Shown one piece after another: positions 54,862 to 64,000 of a DNA stretch of 64,000 nt. The stretch comes from Clostridiales bacterium (lineage in GTDB: Bacteria > Bacillota > Clostridia > Saccharofermentanales > Saccharofermentanaceae): contig JAFRRJ010000047.1 of NCBI GenBank assembly GCA_017428155.1, positions 1 through 64,000 on the forward strand, read 5' to 3'. The first letter of the stretch is position 1. Every line of letters starts with the position of its first letter. The position numbers and the translations under genes are program-made. The notes beneath the pieces are model-generated. The model saw only the letters and a program-made list of their open reading frames with translations. It was not told the DNA's origin and did not search any database.

Positions 54862-56520
54862 TCACGCTTCCTTGATCTTATGGTTCTTGTAATCGATCCT
54901 GTTCTGGACAGATTTTGCTGCGCTCTCGGGATATTCGCTCTGCTTGAACTGGAATCCGTTCCAGCCGCCCTGCCAGAAATCCAGAAGTTCCGCTGTCGTA
55001 TACATGAAGAAATAGCTGTCGTAGCCTTCGCGCCATGTCGAATCGCAGTGATACCACTCGCCGTTGATCTTGACGTAGTTCCAGAAGTGCGTTGCCGTCT
55101 GGTAAGGATAACGCTCGATTATCATGTTCTCGAATCCGGCGACATCGAAAAGAGCCTTTGCCGCATACGCCGTCGAATAGCAGTTTCCGCTCCGGTAAAT
55201 GAATGCGTTGTATGCTGCCTCGGTCCACGAACGCGTATCTGTCCTCAATATGAAGCGGATGTTATATCTGCACCACCATACGATCTGGAGAGCGACCTCT
55301 TCTTCGGTCATTCCGGGCTCTGTTATCGAATCAAGGATCTCTCTTGCTTTTGCATAAAGGACATCAGGTTCGATATAGCCTTCCGGCTTGTCCGACACTT
55401 TTATGCTCACTGTCGATACCGCTTCGTTGCCCGTAAAATCAGTCGCGATATAATGCACTTCATAAGTTCCCGGTTCATTGAGATCAACATCCGAAGTATC
55501 TATCTCAAGCTTGGGATTCTCATCGTAATCGTCTGTAACGGCCACGCCAGTTCTGTATTTGACCGGGTCACCGATATAGACTTCGAGATCTTTGGTTCCT
55601 TCGATCACAGGTGCCTTGGCATCTCTCGTTACGCTGAAAGGCACGTCGACTACTGTCTCATTGCCGGAAGCATCAGTAATAAGAGCCTTTGCTATGAAGT
55701 CACCGCCCTCAGACATGTCGGGCACTTCTTTCCACACAGCAGTGCAGTCTGTAACGTCTTTTATTCCGGTAAGGCAGTCAATTGCATCAGGCATCTCACC
55801 GCACGAGAACATCGTCTGCCTGATGCCTTCTCCTTCAGGTGCGACAGTATCCTGAACAATGAGCTTGCATGCATAATTCCTTCCATACATCTTTATGTTG
55901 AAGGTGACTGTCTGGGGGATCTCATATTTGACTTCATCGAAGTTCAAGTTACAAGACACCAGCTCCGGGAACGCCGGCATCTCAGTAAAAAACATGTTGA
56001 CGTCCGGCTTTACAGTGCCGGCTTCAATGGTAACTTCCCTCTTCAGAAGTTCAGTCTGTTCTTTGTAAAAGATATATACCCTGAAGCAGACGAGAGCCAC
56101 CAGAATGCATGCCACAGAGATCACGAGCGGCTTTAGGATCTTCATGGGTTCTATAGGTGCTTTGGGCTCTTTTTTCTTTACGGGTTTTGCCTGTTTAACG
56201 GGCACGGGCTTGCGCTGCTGAACCGGCCTTTGTGCCTGCTTCTGAGGATTTTGGACAGGTCTTTTTACCTGCGCCTGCCTTTGCTGTTGCCGTGCAGGCG
56301 TCTGCCCCGGACGTGAGCTGTTCTGAACAGGTCTTTGGCTCTGATTCAACGTTCCCGGTCCCTGCTGCACAGGTCTTTGAGTTGTATTCCGGGATTGCCT
56401 TGCGGATAGATCATTTACCGCTCTTTTGACGGGAACACCTTGCTTAACAGAGTCCTTTGCTGCGGGATCCGGATTCCGCATGGAAGGCTTTGTGCTGTTG
56501 CCGTCAGAAGTTTTGTTCAT
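54862..56520 (-). CDS. Transglutaminase-like membrane protein 5 with basic Gln/Pro cytosolic head
   Basis: The 552-residue protein starts with about 125 basic Gln/Pro/Arg-rich residues (TQRPVQQGPG, KRPVQNPQKQAQRPVQQRKP) predicted to be cytosolic. A membrane helix (130-152) follows, then beta domains (AKAPVIEGTKDLEVYIGD; DFTGNEAVS). The C-terminal TGase core has GNCYST (Cys447), ATHFWNYV (His478) and YHCDST (Asp493). It begins one base after the stop of protein 6, so the two are strongly coupled. Confidence 0.82.
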   Translation of the reverse strand: MNKTSDGNSTKPSMRNPDPAAKDSVKQGVPVKRAVNDLSARQSRNTTQRPVQQGPGTLNQSQRPVQNSSRPGQTPARQQQRQAQVKRPVQNPQKQAQRPVQQRKPVPVKQAKPVKKKEPKAPIEPMKILKPLVISVACILVALVCFRVYIFYKEQTELLKREVTIEAGTVKPDVNMFFTEMPAFPELVSCNLNFDEVKYEIPQTVTFNIKMYGRNYACKLIVQDTVAPEGEGIRQTMFSCGEMPDAIDCLTGIKDVTDCTAVWKEVPDMSEGGDFIAKALITDASGNETVVDVPFSVTRDAKAPVIEGTKDLEVYIGDPVKYRTGVAVTDDYDENPKLEIDTSDVDLNEPGTYEVHYIATDFTGNEAVSTVSIKVSDKPEGYIEPDVLYAKAREILDSITEPGMTEEEVALQIVWWCRYNIRFILRTDTRSWTEAAYNAFIYRSGNCYSTAYAAKALFDVAGFENMIIERYPYQTATHFWNYVKINGEWYHCDSTWREGYDSYFFMYTTAELLDFWQGGWNGFQFKQSEYPESAAKSVQNRIDYKNHKIKEA

Positions 56521-56521
56521 A

Positions 56522-58483
56522 TCAGTTCTTTATCTTGTGTCCGCTGTAATTGATCCTGCTCTGGACTGACTCCGTCGCCGATTCCGGATACTTATCCTCA
56601 GGGAAATTATACCCGTTCCAGCCGTTATGCCAAAAATTCTTCAATTCCTTGGTCGTGTACATGAAGAAATAGCTGCTCCAGCCGATTCTCGGAGTGGAGT
56701 CGCAGTGGTACCACTGACCGTCGATATTGATGTAGTTCCAGTAGTGCGGATTGTAGATATAGGGGTCTCTTACGATGATCATGTTTTCGATGCCTGCAAC
56801 ATCGAAAAGCGCCTTCGCGCACATCGCGAAAGTATAACAGTTGCCGTTCCTCTTCATGAATCCGTCGTAAGCCGCCCTCGTCCATGAGGAGTCATCGCAG
56901 TTGGAAACATAGTAAATGTTATATCTTACCCACCATGTGATCTGAATGGCCTTTTCCATATCGTTCATGTCGTCATTGGTTATCTTATCGAGGATCTTTC
57001 TTGCCTCATCGTAAACAAGTTCAGGCTCGACATAAGTCGAAGGCTTCTTATTGAGCTTGATGTTGATCGTAACCTCGGAAACATTGCCCGTGAAGTCATA
57101 AGCTCTGTATGTTACGACATAAGTGCCGGGCTCATCTGCATCGACCTCACTCGTGTCGATCTCAAGTGTGGGATTGGGATCAATATCATCGGTTACGGTA
57201 ACGTTCTCCCTGTATCTTACAGTATCACCGATGAACATCTCTATGTCCTCTGTTCCCTCGATGACAGGAGCCGTTACATCCTTTGTTACCGTGAAAGGAA
57301 CATCAACATAAGTAACGTTGCCGGATGCATCTGTAACAGCGGCTCTGGCGGTCAGATTGCCGCCAACGGTTATATCGGGAACCTCTGCCCATTCAACCGT
57401 ACACTCATTGAGGTCAGATACATTCTTAATGCATTCTTCCACAGGTGGAACCTGATCTACAGAATACATTGACTGGGGTATAGCCTCAGCCGTCGGAGGA
57501 GTCGTATCAACAATATTAAGAACGCACGGGAAGTTCGTGCCGTACATTCTTACAGTGAATCTTATCGTCTGCGGAATCGTGTAGTTCACCGTTGCGAAAT
57601 CAAGATTGCAGGACACATAATCAGGGAACTTCGGTTCGCCCTTGATATACATCGAGAGATCAGCAGTGGTGCCCGCCTCGATCGTATTCTCGGATACGAT
57701 GAGATCCGTATCATCCATATACGTATAGATCGCGTAAAATGCAGCTATACCGAAAAGAAGAACAATGAGAAAGACTATAAGGAGCGGAAGATATCTGTGT
57801 TTTCTCTCGCGGTGGACCGACAGCTCTTTCATCTCCTGTCTGCGCTGTCTTCTTGAGACACGCTTTTTGCGCTCTTTACGGGGCTTTACATCCTCTTCTT
57901 CCCCGTACTCGGCGTCTTCCCGGAAATCCTCAAACTCGGACTCGCCGTCCAGATACATTTGAGCCTTAGGTTCTTCATCTCCGAACTCTATAAACTCTGC
58001 ATCCGGCTGTTCATGCTCCACATGCAAAGGAGCAACATGATGCGGCGGTGTAATGTGCGGGATCTCGATCTGCTGAGGCACTTCAACATGACGCGCTTCC
58101 AGATGCCTGGAAGCTTCAATATGACGGGGTGCCTCAATGTGCTGAGGGGCTTCTATATTCTGGGGAATCTGAACAGGCTGGCGGACAGCCATTTGATCAG
58201 GCTGCGCTGTTTGCACAGGAACGGGCCTTTGCATCTGTGTTGGCTGCTGGATCTGAACAGGCCTTTGAACCTGCGCGGGCTGCGCCTGAGACGGCGCCTG
58301 ACGTGTAAGTCTTGCAGGAGCAGGCGACTGACGTGTAAGTCTTGCGGGTTCCGTTGATCGTACCGGTCTTTGAGGAGCTGCCTTTCTTAATGCAGCCTCA
58401 TAGGCAGCAGCCTTCATAGCCGCATCAGAAGAATTGACATTCTGCTGTCTCAGTTCCTGATCAGGAAACTCGAAATCTTGCAT
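56522..58483 (-). CDS. Transglutaminase-like membrane protein 6 with long Gln/Pro/His head
   Basis: The 653-residue protein is the largest member. Residues 1-160 are Gln/Pro-rich (QRPVQIQQPTQMQRP) with a tandem hexad of the form HIEAPR (about 105-140). An acidic stretch and a very basic patch (RKERKKRVSRRQRRQ) come before the membrane helix (231-254). The beta domains and TGase core follow, with GNCYTF (Cys549), PHYWNYI (His580) and YHCDST (Asp595). An AAGGA site precedes the ATG. It follows purF by 12 bases, so it may be read from the purF promoter. Confidence 0.82.
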   Translation of the reverse strand: MQDFEFPDQELRQQNVNSSDAAMKAAAYEAALRKAAPQRPVRSTEPARLTRQSPAPARLTRQAPSQAQPAQVQRPVQIQQPTQMQRPVPVQTAQPDQMAVRQPVQIPQNIEAPQHIEAPRHIEASRHLEARHVEVPQQIEIPHITPPHHVAPLHVEHEQPDAEFIEFGDEEPKAQMYLDGESEFEDFREDAEYGEEEDVKPRKERKKRVSRRQRRQEMKELSVHRERKHRYLPLLIVFLIVLLFGIAAFYAIYTYMDDTDLIVSENTIEAGTTADLSMYIKGEPKFPDYVSCNLDFATVNYTIPQTIRFTVRMYGTNFPCVLNIVDTTPPTAEAIPQSMYSVDQVPPVEECIKNVSDLNECTVEWAEVPDITVGGNLTARAAVTDASGNVTYVDVPFTVTKDVTAPVIEGTEDIEMFIGDTVRYRENVTVTDDIDPNPTLEIDTSEVDADEPGTYVVTYRAYDFTGNVSEVTINIKLNKKPSTYVEPELVYDEARKILDKITNDDMNDMEKAIQITWWVRYNIYYVSNCDDSSWTRAAYDGFMKRNGNCYTFAMCAKALFDVAGIENMIIVRDPYIYNPHYWNYINIDGQWYHCDSTPRIGWSSYFFMYTTKELKNFWHNGWNGYNFPEDKYPESATESVQSRINYSGHKIKN

Positions 58484-58495
58484 TGCTGTAGTCCT

Positions 58496-59851
58496 TTATC
58501 TCTCCGGATAGTTACCCGTAAAGCAGGCATCGCAATATCTGAAATTGTCGCCTCCAAGCATTTCGTCCAAATCCTCATAATCCAGATAACCCAGTGAATC
58601 CGCGCCTATTATGCCACAGATCTCGGGGATTGTGTGCTGGCACGCGATGAGGTAATCCTCATCAGGGACATCTGTGCCGTAGTAGCAGGGGTGCATGAAC
58701 GGAGGCGAACTGATCCTGACGTGAACCTCTGTGGCTCCCGCATTTCTCAGCATGTTAACCTGGTTTGCGATCGTGTTTCCTCTTACGATCGAATCATCGA
58801 TAATAACAACTCTCTTGCCGCTTACGACAGACGCAATGGGATTAAGCTTGATCTTAACAGCCTGCTTGCGCTGTTCCTGGGACGGCTTGATGAATGTTCT
58901 TCCTACATAAGTGTTCTTAACGAATCCCTTCTCATAAGGGATGCCTGATTCAGCTGCAAAACCCAGTGCGGCATCGATTCCCGATTCGGGAACGCCTATG
59001 ACGATGTCACAGTCGCAGTGGTGCTTTCTAGCAAGGATACGGCCTGCTTCTCTTCTTGCCTGTGCAACAGAGATGCCGTCCATTACAGAGTCAGGTCTTG
59101 CAAAATAGATATATTCGAAAACGCATTTCTTCATAGGGCGTTTGTACCCTGAGTCGATAGATCTTATCCCGCCGTTCTCCACGACGATGATCTCGCCGGG
59201 ATTAACGTCCCTTATGAATTCTGCGCCGACGGCTTCCAGCGCGCATGTCTCTGAGCAGAATATGACCGCGTCATCAAGCTTGCCCATGACAAGCGGCTTT
59301 AAGCCGAAAGGATCTCTCGCTGCGATAAGTTTTCGAGGGCTCATAACAAGGAGCGCATAGCCTCCCTTGATCAGACCCATTACTTCTCTTACGGCTTCTT
59401 CAACCGAAGGAGTGGAGCCTCTCTTATGAGCTATCAGATATGCGATAACCTCCGAATCGGTCGTCGTGTGAAAGATAGCACCCTTGTTCTCGAGTTCCTC
59501 TTTAAGACTTAACGCATTCGTGAGATTTCCGTTGTGTGCGATGGATAGTGTGCCTTTGGAATACTGTGTGACGATCGGCTGGGCGTTTTCCGGAACACTG
59601 CCGCCGGCCGTGGAATATCTGACATGTCCTATAGCAATATCGCCTTTTAGATTACGGATCTTGTCGCTGCTCAATACATCACTTACAAGTCCCATTCCCT
59701 TGACGCATTCGATGGCCGCGTCATCATTTGTGGCGATACCGCAACTCTCCTGTCCCCTGTGCTGAAGACTGAAGAGCCCGTAGTAAACATCAACAGCGCA
59801 GTCTTTAGCGCCGTGAATTCCAAATATTCCGCATTCCTCGTGTATAGCCAT
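58496..59851 (-). CDS. purF: Amidophosphoribosyltransferase
   Basis: The 451-residue enzyme catalyses the first step of de novo purine synthesis. A short propeptide (MAIHEE) precedes the catalytic Cys in CGIFGIHG. The glutaminase domain has SLQHRGQESCGIA and GHVRYSTAGGS. The PRTase domain has VIIDDSIVRGNT, and Cys residues near the end (CQHTIPEICGIIGAD, CDACFTGNYP) fit an iron-sulfur cluster form. The first gene of the transglutaminase-like cluster follows 12 bases downstream on the same strand. Confidence 0.97.
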   Translation of the reverse strand: MAIHEECGIFGIHGAKDCAVDVYYGLFSLQHRGQESCGIATNDDAAIECVKGMGLVSDVLSSDKIRNLKGDIAIGHVRYSTAGGSVPENAQPIVTQYSKGTLSIAHNGNLTNALSLKEELENKGAIFHTTTDSEVIAYLIAHKRGSTPSVEEAVREVMGLIKGGYALLVMSPRKLIAARDPFGLKPLVMGKLDDAVIFCSETCALEAVGAEFIRDVNPGEIIVVENGGIRSIDSGYKRPMKKCVFEYIYFARPDSVMDGISVAQARREAGRILARKHHCDCDIVIGVPESGIDAALGFAAESGIPYEKGFVKNTYVGRTFIKPSQEQRKQAVKIKLNPIASVVSGKRVVIIDDSIVRGNTIANQVNMLRNAGATEVHVRISSPPFMHPCYYGTDVPDEDYLIACQHTIPEICGIIGADSLGYLDYEDLDEMLGGDNFRYCDACFTGNYPER

Positions 59852-60056
59852 GCATAGATTTTAACACCTCAAAGACGTACAGACGTGCGGTAATTTGTCT
59901 GTATTTTACGGGGGATTGAAGGTTTTCGCTTGTATATAACAACAAGGGACAGCTATAAATGAACGGCGCGGGCTTCTTCCCTGCGCAAAAGTTCCGGAAA
60001 AGCAATGCAGAAATGCAATGCGGAAAACCACCCTCGCGTAGTAGAATATCTTTGTT

Positions 60057-60965
60057 ATGGAAAACCTGTTTCAACATTGTATGCTCTGTCCTCGAAAATG
60101 CGGTGCGGACAGGACCGCCGGAAAGACCGGCTTTTGCGGTATGCCGGACACACCTGTGGTAAATCTTTATAAGCTTCACTATGGTGAGGAGCCTGTAGTG
60201 TCAGGCACAAACGGCAGCGGGACTGTCTTTTTCGAAGGCTGCGGGCTGGGATGCATATACTGCCAGAATTACCTGATCTCAAGAGGCGCGACAGGGTGCG
60301 GCACGAAGATGGACGCGGACAGGTTATCTGACGTATACCTTGAACTTCAGGATAAAAATGCCCACAACATCAATCTCGTTACTCCGATGCATTTCGCACC
60401 GGCGGTTGCGGAGTCTGTCAGGAGGGCAAAAGACAAGGGGCTTAAGATACCTGTTGCGGTCAACTGTTCAGGATATGACCTTGTATCCACGTTAAAGCTT
60501 TTCGAGGGGCTCGTCGACATATATATGCCCGACATGAAATACTTCTCGGGTAAGTTCTCAGGAGAGTATTCGCACGCGCCGGATTATTTCACGGTCGCGG
60601 CGGCTGCCATAGATGAGATGGTAAGACAGACAGGCGGAATAAAGCTCGGTGATGACGGCCTCATTAAGAAAGGCGTTATCGTAAGGCACCTTATCCTTCC
60701 GGGCGCGATGTTCGATTCAAAGCATATTCTGGATTACCTGACTTCCAGATACGGCGACAGGATCTATATAAGCCTGATGAGCCAATACACACCGATGCCG
60801 GGAGCATCCGGAAAACTGGCCGGGCGTCCTTCGCTTAAAACCTGCGAGCGCCTTGCAGATTATTTGGCGTCACTCGGGCAGGAGAATGCTTTCGTTCAGG
60901 AATACGGTTCGTCCGGAAATGAAATGATCCCGGACTTCCTTGCAGAAAACCGGGATCAGAAGTAA
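60057..60965 (+). CDS. PflA-like radical SAM protein
   Basis: The 302-residue radical SAM enzyme of the pyruvate-formate-lyase-activating-like family has a 4Fe-4S motif of the form CxxxCxxC at EGCGLGCIYCQN (about 60-71). An N-terminal CMLCPRKCGADR and CGMP may hold an extra metal site. The blocks NLVTPMHFAP and HLILPG are typical. No close glycyl radical partner gene is in the window, so its substrate is unknown. A strong ribosome binding site is lacking. It is divergent from purF. Confidence 0.88.
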   Translation: MENLFQHCMLCPRKCGADRTAGKTGFCGMPDTPVVNLYKLHYGEEPVVSGTNGSGTVFFEGCGLGCIYCQNYLISRGATGCGTKMDADRLSDVYLELQDKNAHNINLVTPMHFAPAVAESVRRAKDKGLKIPVAVNCSGYDLVSTLKLFEGLVDIYMPDMKYFSGKFSGEYSHAPDYFTVAAAAIDEMVRQTGGIKLGDDGLIKKGVIVRHLILPGAMFDSKHILDYLTSRYGDRIYISLMSQYTPMPGASGKLAGRPSLKTCERLADYLASLGQENAFVQEYGSSGNEMIPDFLAENRDQK

Positions 60966-60982
60966 ATCATATCAAGCTTAGA

Positions 60983-61303
<321 letters not shown>

Positions 61304-61345
61304 TGTTCTTCTCCTTCCAGTTCTGTTTCCGGTACTATATCCGGT

Positions 61346-61693
61346 TCAGTTTTTGCATTCTTCGTTGTTACCGGTTCTGCCCTTTGACCTGCAGCGTTCG
61401 CTGACTTCGCAGACTCTGTAATTTCCGCCTTCGATACACAGGACTTTGCCGTTGATAAGGCTGTCCGCGATCTTGTATCTTGCCGATTCATAGATCTCTG
61501 TAACAGTCGTTCTCGAGATATCCATCTGAAGAGCGCATTCCTCGTGAGTCATCTTCTGATAGTCCACATGGCGTATTACTTCATACTCTTCGATAGTGAG
61601 AACCTGTGGTTCGAGCTTCTCTGCCCCGGCGGGCACAAATCTTGTAAACTTAGGCTCCTCACATACTCTTCTGACTCTTACCGGTCTCGGCAT
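61346..61693 (-). CDS. DUF134-family protein
   Basis: The start is the ATG at 61693 (MPRPVRVRRV, the family N-terminus) with AGGAG 10 bases upstream; the protein has 115 residues. It contains a helix-turn-helix (MTHEECALQMDISRTTVTEI) and a Cys-containing C-terminus (LCIEGGNYRVCEVSERC). DUF134 proteins are common in anaerobes and are thought to bind DNA. A TTGACA and palindromic GACATATGTC words lie just upstream and could be its operator. Confidence 0.9.
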   Translation of the reverse strand: MPRPVRVRRVCEEPKFTRFVPAGAEKLEPQVLTIEEYEVIRHVDYQKMTHEECALQMDISRTTVTEIYESARYKIADSLINGKVLCIEGGNYRVCEVSERCRSKGRTGNNEECKN

Positions 61694-61704
61694 TTCTAAG
61701 ACTC

Positions 61705-61744
61705 TCCTAAAAAAAGACATATGCCGCGTTAACGACATATGTCA
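61705..61744 (-). promoter_or_regulatory. Palindromic region upstream of DUF134-trxA
   Basis: The minus strand carries TTGACATATGTC, then a spacer, then GCATATGTC. GACATATGTC is itself a 10-base palindrome, and TATAAT words occur further upstream. It is a plausible promoter with an operator. Confidence 0.4.
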
Positions 61745-61784
61745 ATTATAGCATTATATTTTCCTGCAGCGAAATCCTGTAAGT

Positions 61785-62651
61785 TCAGATCTCTTCAGCC
61801 AATGATTCAAGATACTGTCCGTAATTGGTCTTCGACATTGAATTGGCTATCTCAAGGAACTGCTCTTTTTCCATCCATCTGTTGTGATATGCAATCTCTT
61901 CGAGGCATCCGATCATGCGTCCTGATCTCTGTGCAGCCCTGATCTGGCCTGCCGCTTCATAGAGGCTGTCCGGATTTCCCGCGTCAAACCAGGAGAATTC
62001 CTTGCCCAGAGGAATAACATGGAGCTGGCCCCTCTTAAGATATTCTTCGTTTACTGAAGTGATCTCGAGCTCACCTCTTGCAGAAGGCGTGATCCCGGCT
62101 GCGATATCGACAACCTGATTGTCGTAGAAATAAAGACCCGGAACGATGTAATTTGACTTGGGGTGTCTGGGCTTTTCCTCGATCGATACAGCCTTGCCCT
62201 CAGCGTCGAATTCGACTACGCCGAATGCTCTGGGGTCTGCAACATAGTAGCCGAAGATAACAGCGCCGGATTCGTTTTTGCCTGCCGCTCTGAGCTTTCT
62301 TCTGAAGAAAGGTCCGTAGAAGATATTGTCTCCAAGAGCAAGGCATACTGAATCATTGCCGATGAAGTCCTTTGCGATTATGAATGCGTCCGCGATACCT
62401 CTTTGAACCTTCTGCTCCATATACTGAATAGAGATACCGAGCTGTGAACCGTCGCCCAAAAGATCGACAAAGGGCTTTGTATCGTCAGGCGGTGTGATAA
62501 CAAGGATATCTTTGATGCCTGCCTCCATAAGCACGGAGAGCGGGTAGTAGATCATGGGTTTGTCGTAAACGGGAAGAAGCGGCTTACATACCGGTTTGGT
62601 AATAGGATAAAGGCGTGTGCCCTTTCCTGCAGCAAGAATTATTCCTTTCAA
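61785..62651 (-). CDS. rfbA: Glucose-1-phosphate thymidylyltransferase
   Basis: A TTG start at 62651 is chosen because GGAGG lies 8 bases upstream and the protein then begins MKGIILAAGKGTRLYPITKP; this gives 288 residues. It makes dTDP-glucose for rhamnose and other surface sugars. Visible blocks are LAAGKGTRL, KPMIYYPLSVLM, LGDNIFYG and EEKPRHPKSNY. No other dTDP-rhamnose genes are in the window. It is divergent from an acyltransferase-3 gene, consistent with a surface-glycan locus. Confidence 0.95.
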   Translation of the reverse strand: MKGIILAAGKGTRLYPITKPVCKPLLPVYDKPMIYYPLSVLMEAGIKDILVITPPDDTKPFVDLLGDGSQLGISIQYMEQKVQRGIADAFIIAKDFIGNDSVCLALGDNIFYGPFFRRKLRAAGKNESGAVIFGYYVADPRAFGVVEFDAEGKAVSIEEKPRHPKSNYIVPGLYFYDNQVVDIAAGITPSARGELEITSVNEEYLKRGQLHVIPLGKEFSWFDAGNPDSLYEAAGQIRAAQRSGRMIGCLEEIAYHNRWMEKEQFLEIANSMSKTNYGQYLESLAEEI

Positions 62652-62709
62652 ATGTGTATCCTCCAAAGTTTTCAAAAACTGTTGATAATATAAATATACA
62701 ACACTTATC

Positions 62710-62728
62710 CATATTGTGCGACAATATG
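62710..62728. promoter_or_regulatory. Palindrome between rfbA and the acyltransferase gene
   Basis: CATATTGT (62710-62717) and ACAATATG (62721-62728) flank GCG. It lies in the 112-base divergent region and could be an operator for either gene. Confidence 0.4.
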
Positions 62729-62763
62729 AACGCCATTAAATCGACTTTCGGGGGGAAAGTGTT

Positions 62764-64000
62764 ATGCAGGAATTCCTGAACAATCTGACCGCCACAAAAA
62801 TCGCGGATCAGATCATCTGCTATCTGTTTCTGATTCTTTTTATCTGGGGTGCGAACATCAAGTTCGGCAGAAAGAATGAATTCAATGATGATTTTGCAAG
62901 TCTTGATGCGATGAAGTCGCTGCGCGGTTTTGCCGCGATCGGCGTCATTTTGCATCACATCTCGCAGGAAGATATTTTCCAGCAGAAGGGTGTTTTCTCT
63001 GCCTTCGTAAATGCCGGTGCCTACTTCGTTGCAATATTCTTTTTCTGCTCAGGCTTCGGCCTTATAAAGAGCCTCAATTCCAAAGAGAATTATCTTAAGG
63101 GCTTTATAAAGAACAGGATCGTGAAGGCGATCGTCCTTCCCTTCTACGTAAACGTTGTCATCTACGGAATCCTTATGGCCGTTACCGGCTATGAGCTTCC
63201 CAAAGAGCGCTGGATATTCAACTTCTTAGGACTTACCATGATGAACACTTACGCGTGGTTTCCTATAGTCCTCGCGCTTTTATATCTCGTGTTCTTCCTC
63301 TGCTTCCGCTTCATAAAAAAGCGCCCTGTCTGCTTTGCGGTGATATTCCTGTTCATAATCGGACTTGGCTTCCTTTTCAGCTGGAACGGACATTTTGCGC
63401 CCTGGCACGGACCTGAGAACTGGTGGCTCAACCCTTTCTACAACAAGCGCGAATGGTGGCAGTATGACATGACGCTCTGGTTCTCCGGAGAATGGTGGGT
63501 CAATTCGGCGCCCGCGTTTCTTGCAGGTCTTATCTTCGCAAACTACGAGAAACAGATCACGGGATTCTTCAAAAAGGCTTATGCCCTCAAGTTCCATGTG
63601 CTTCTCATAATCACTATGATCTTCTATAAGCTCTCCGCATTCGGCCAGATGAAGTTCGGCTACTGGACAGAATACAGCGGCAACGGCGCAGGCATGATGG
63701 AAAAGCTCAAGACATACTTCTGCCAGGTCCCTCTGTTCCTGATCCTCGGCATCACGATAATCATCTTCATGATGAAATATCACGTCTCCAACCCCGTAAG
63801 CCGCTTCTTCGGCAAGTATTCGCTCCACACATATCTCATGAACCTTGCCTGCATCCTGGGCTGCCGGTTCATACAGAAGATAAAATTCCCCGCCAAGGCC
63901 GGCAATCTGAACCTCCTGCTCTACGGAGCTGCGGTTATCGCTTTGACCGTTGCACTCGGTATCGGTGAGTACTGGCTCACTGAAGGCATAAAAAAGCTCC
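62764..64000 (+). CDS. Acyltransferase-3 family membrane protein, cut by window end
   Basis: The ATG at 62764 with GGGGG 8 bases upstream opens a frame that runs without a stop to 64000, at least 412 residues. The first helix is about 15-30. SLDAMKSLRGFAAIGVILHH contains the family His pair, and FFFCSGFGLIKS, AWFPIVLALLY, FSGEWWVN and VSNPVSRFFGKYSLHTYLMN match the proteins at 20800 and 22455. It probably O-acylates a surface glycan. It is divergent from rfbA. Confidence 0.88.
   Translation, partial: MQEFLNNLTATKIADQIICYLFLILFIWGANIKFGRKNEFNDDFASLDAMKSLRGFAAIGVILHHISQEDIFQQKGVFSAFVNAGAYFVAIFFFCSGFGLIKSLNSKENYLKGFIKNRIVKAIVLPFYVNVVIYGILMAVTGYELPKERWIFNFLGLTMMNTYAWFPIVLALLYLVFFLCFRFIKKRPVCFAVIFLFIIGLGFLFSWNGHFAPWHGPENWWLNPFYNKREWWQYDMTLWFSGEWWVNSAPAFLAGLIFANYEKQITGFFKKAYALKFHVLLIITMIFYKLSAFGQMKFGYWTEYSGNGAGMMEKLKTYFCQVPLFLILGITIIIFMMKYHVSNPVSRFFGKYSLHTYLMNLACILGCRFIQKIKFPAKAGNLNLLLYGAAVIALTVALGIGEYWLTEGIKKL

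Noticed and set aside
54880..56136. 418-codon plus-strand open frame
   Set aside because: It lies entirely antisense to transglutaminase-like protein 5, has no ribosome binding site and a Cys/His-rich shadow composition.
59852..60056. Purine riboswitch ahead of purF
   Set aside because: No conserved purine-aptamer core is visible in this 205-base gap.

Overview
The window looks like chromosome of a low-to-moderate GC Bacillota, most likely a gut or rumen Clostridia. The reasons are a single-chain GlyRS, a clostridial-type pyruvate phosphate dikinase, the yicC-remA-gmk-rpoZ order, strong GGAGG ribosome binding sites, occasional TTG/GTG starts and many small acidic lipoproteins. A Saccharofermentans-like or Lachnospira-like lineage is only a guess. 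No tRNA, rRNA, CRISPR array or intact insertion sequence was recognised.

Layout. 1-9.9 kb is an AT-rich defence and stress island: an RtcB RNA ligase with the release-factor homologue PrfH (rRNA repair type), preceded by a 23-codon leader peptide; a Gabija pair (GajB helicase, GajA OLD-family nuclease); a TIR protein with two membrane segments; a transglutaminase-like lipoprotein; and a Fic protein. 9.9-31 kb is accessory. It holds a 1447-residue cytosolic zinc-ribbon/HExxH protein with a structured leader, a YcaQ-like protein, a HAD hydrolase, a GNAT, a Dus enzyme, two acyltransferase-3 proteins (one a fused double enzyme) and a cluster of unrecognised small genes. Its long gaps carry hairpin or tandem-repeat arrays, of which the eight-hairpin array at 18295-18756 is the most regular.

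31.8-44.4 kb is core genome on the minus strand: ppdK, glyS, rpoZ, gmk, remA, yicC, a metallophosphoesterase, uvrC, a Crh-like HPr (Gln15, Ser46), rimI, tsaB, tsaE, and rpsI/rplM with a near-consensus promoter.

44.6-59.9 kb is the most unusual block. Downstream of purF and on the same strand lie six paralogous membrane-anchored transglutaminase-like proteins. Each has an N-terminal anchor, Ig/DUF5011-like beta domains and a C-terminal Cys-His-Asp domain. They are interleaved with two family-2 glycosyltransferases, a DltD/SGNH-like protein with Cys at the nucleophile position, and two paralogous lipoproteins. I infer an undescribed cell-envelope modification or attachment system in which glycosyltransferases and an acyl-transfer-like enzyme modify a surface glycan, and extracytoplasmic transglutaminase-fold proteins act on or bind peptide or glycan. 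60-64 kb holds a PflA-like radical SAM protein, thioredoxin, a DUF134 protein, rfbA and a third acyltransferase-3 gene cut by the window end.
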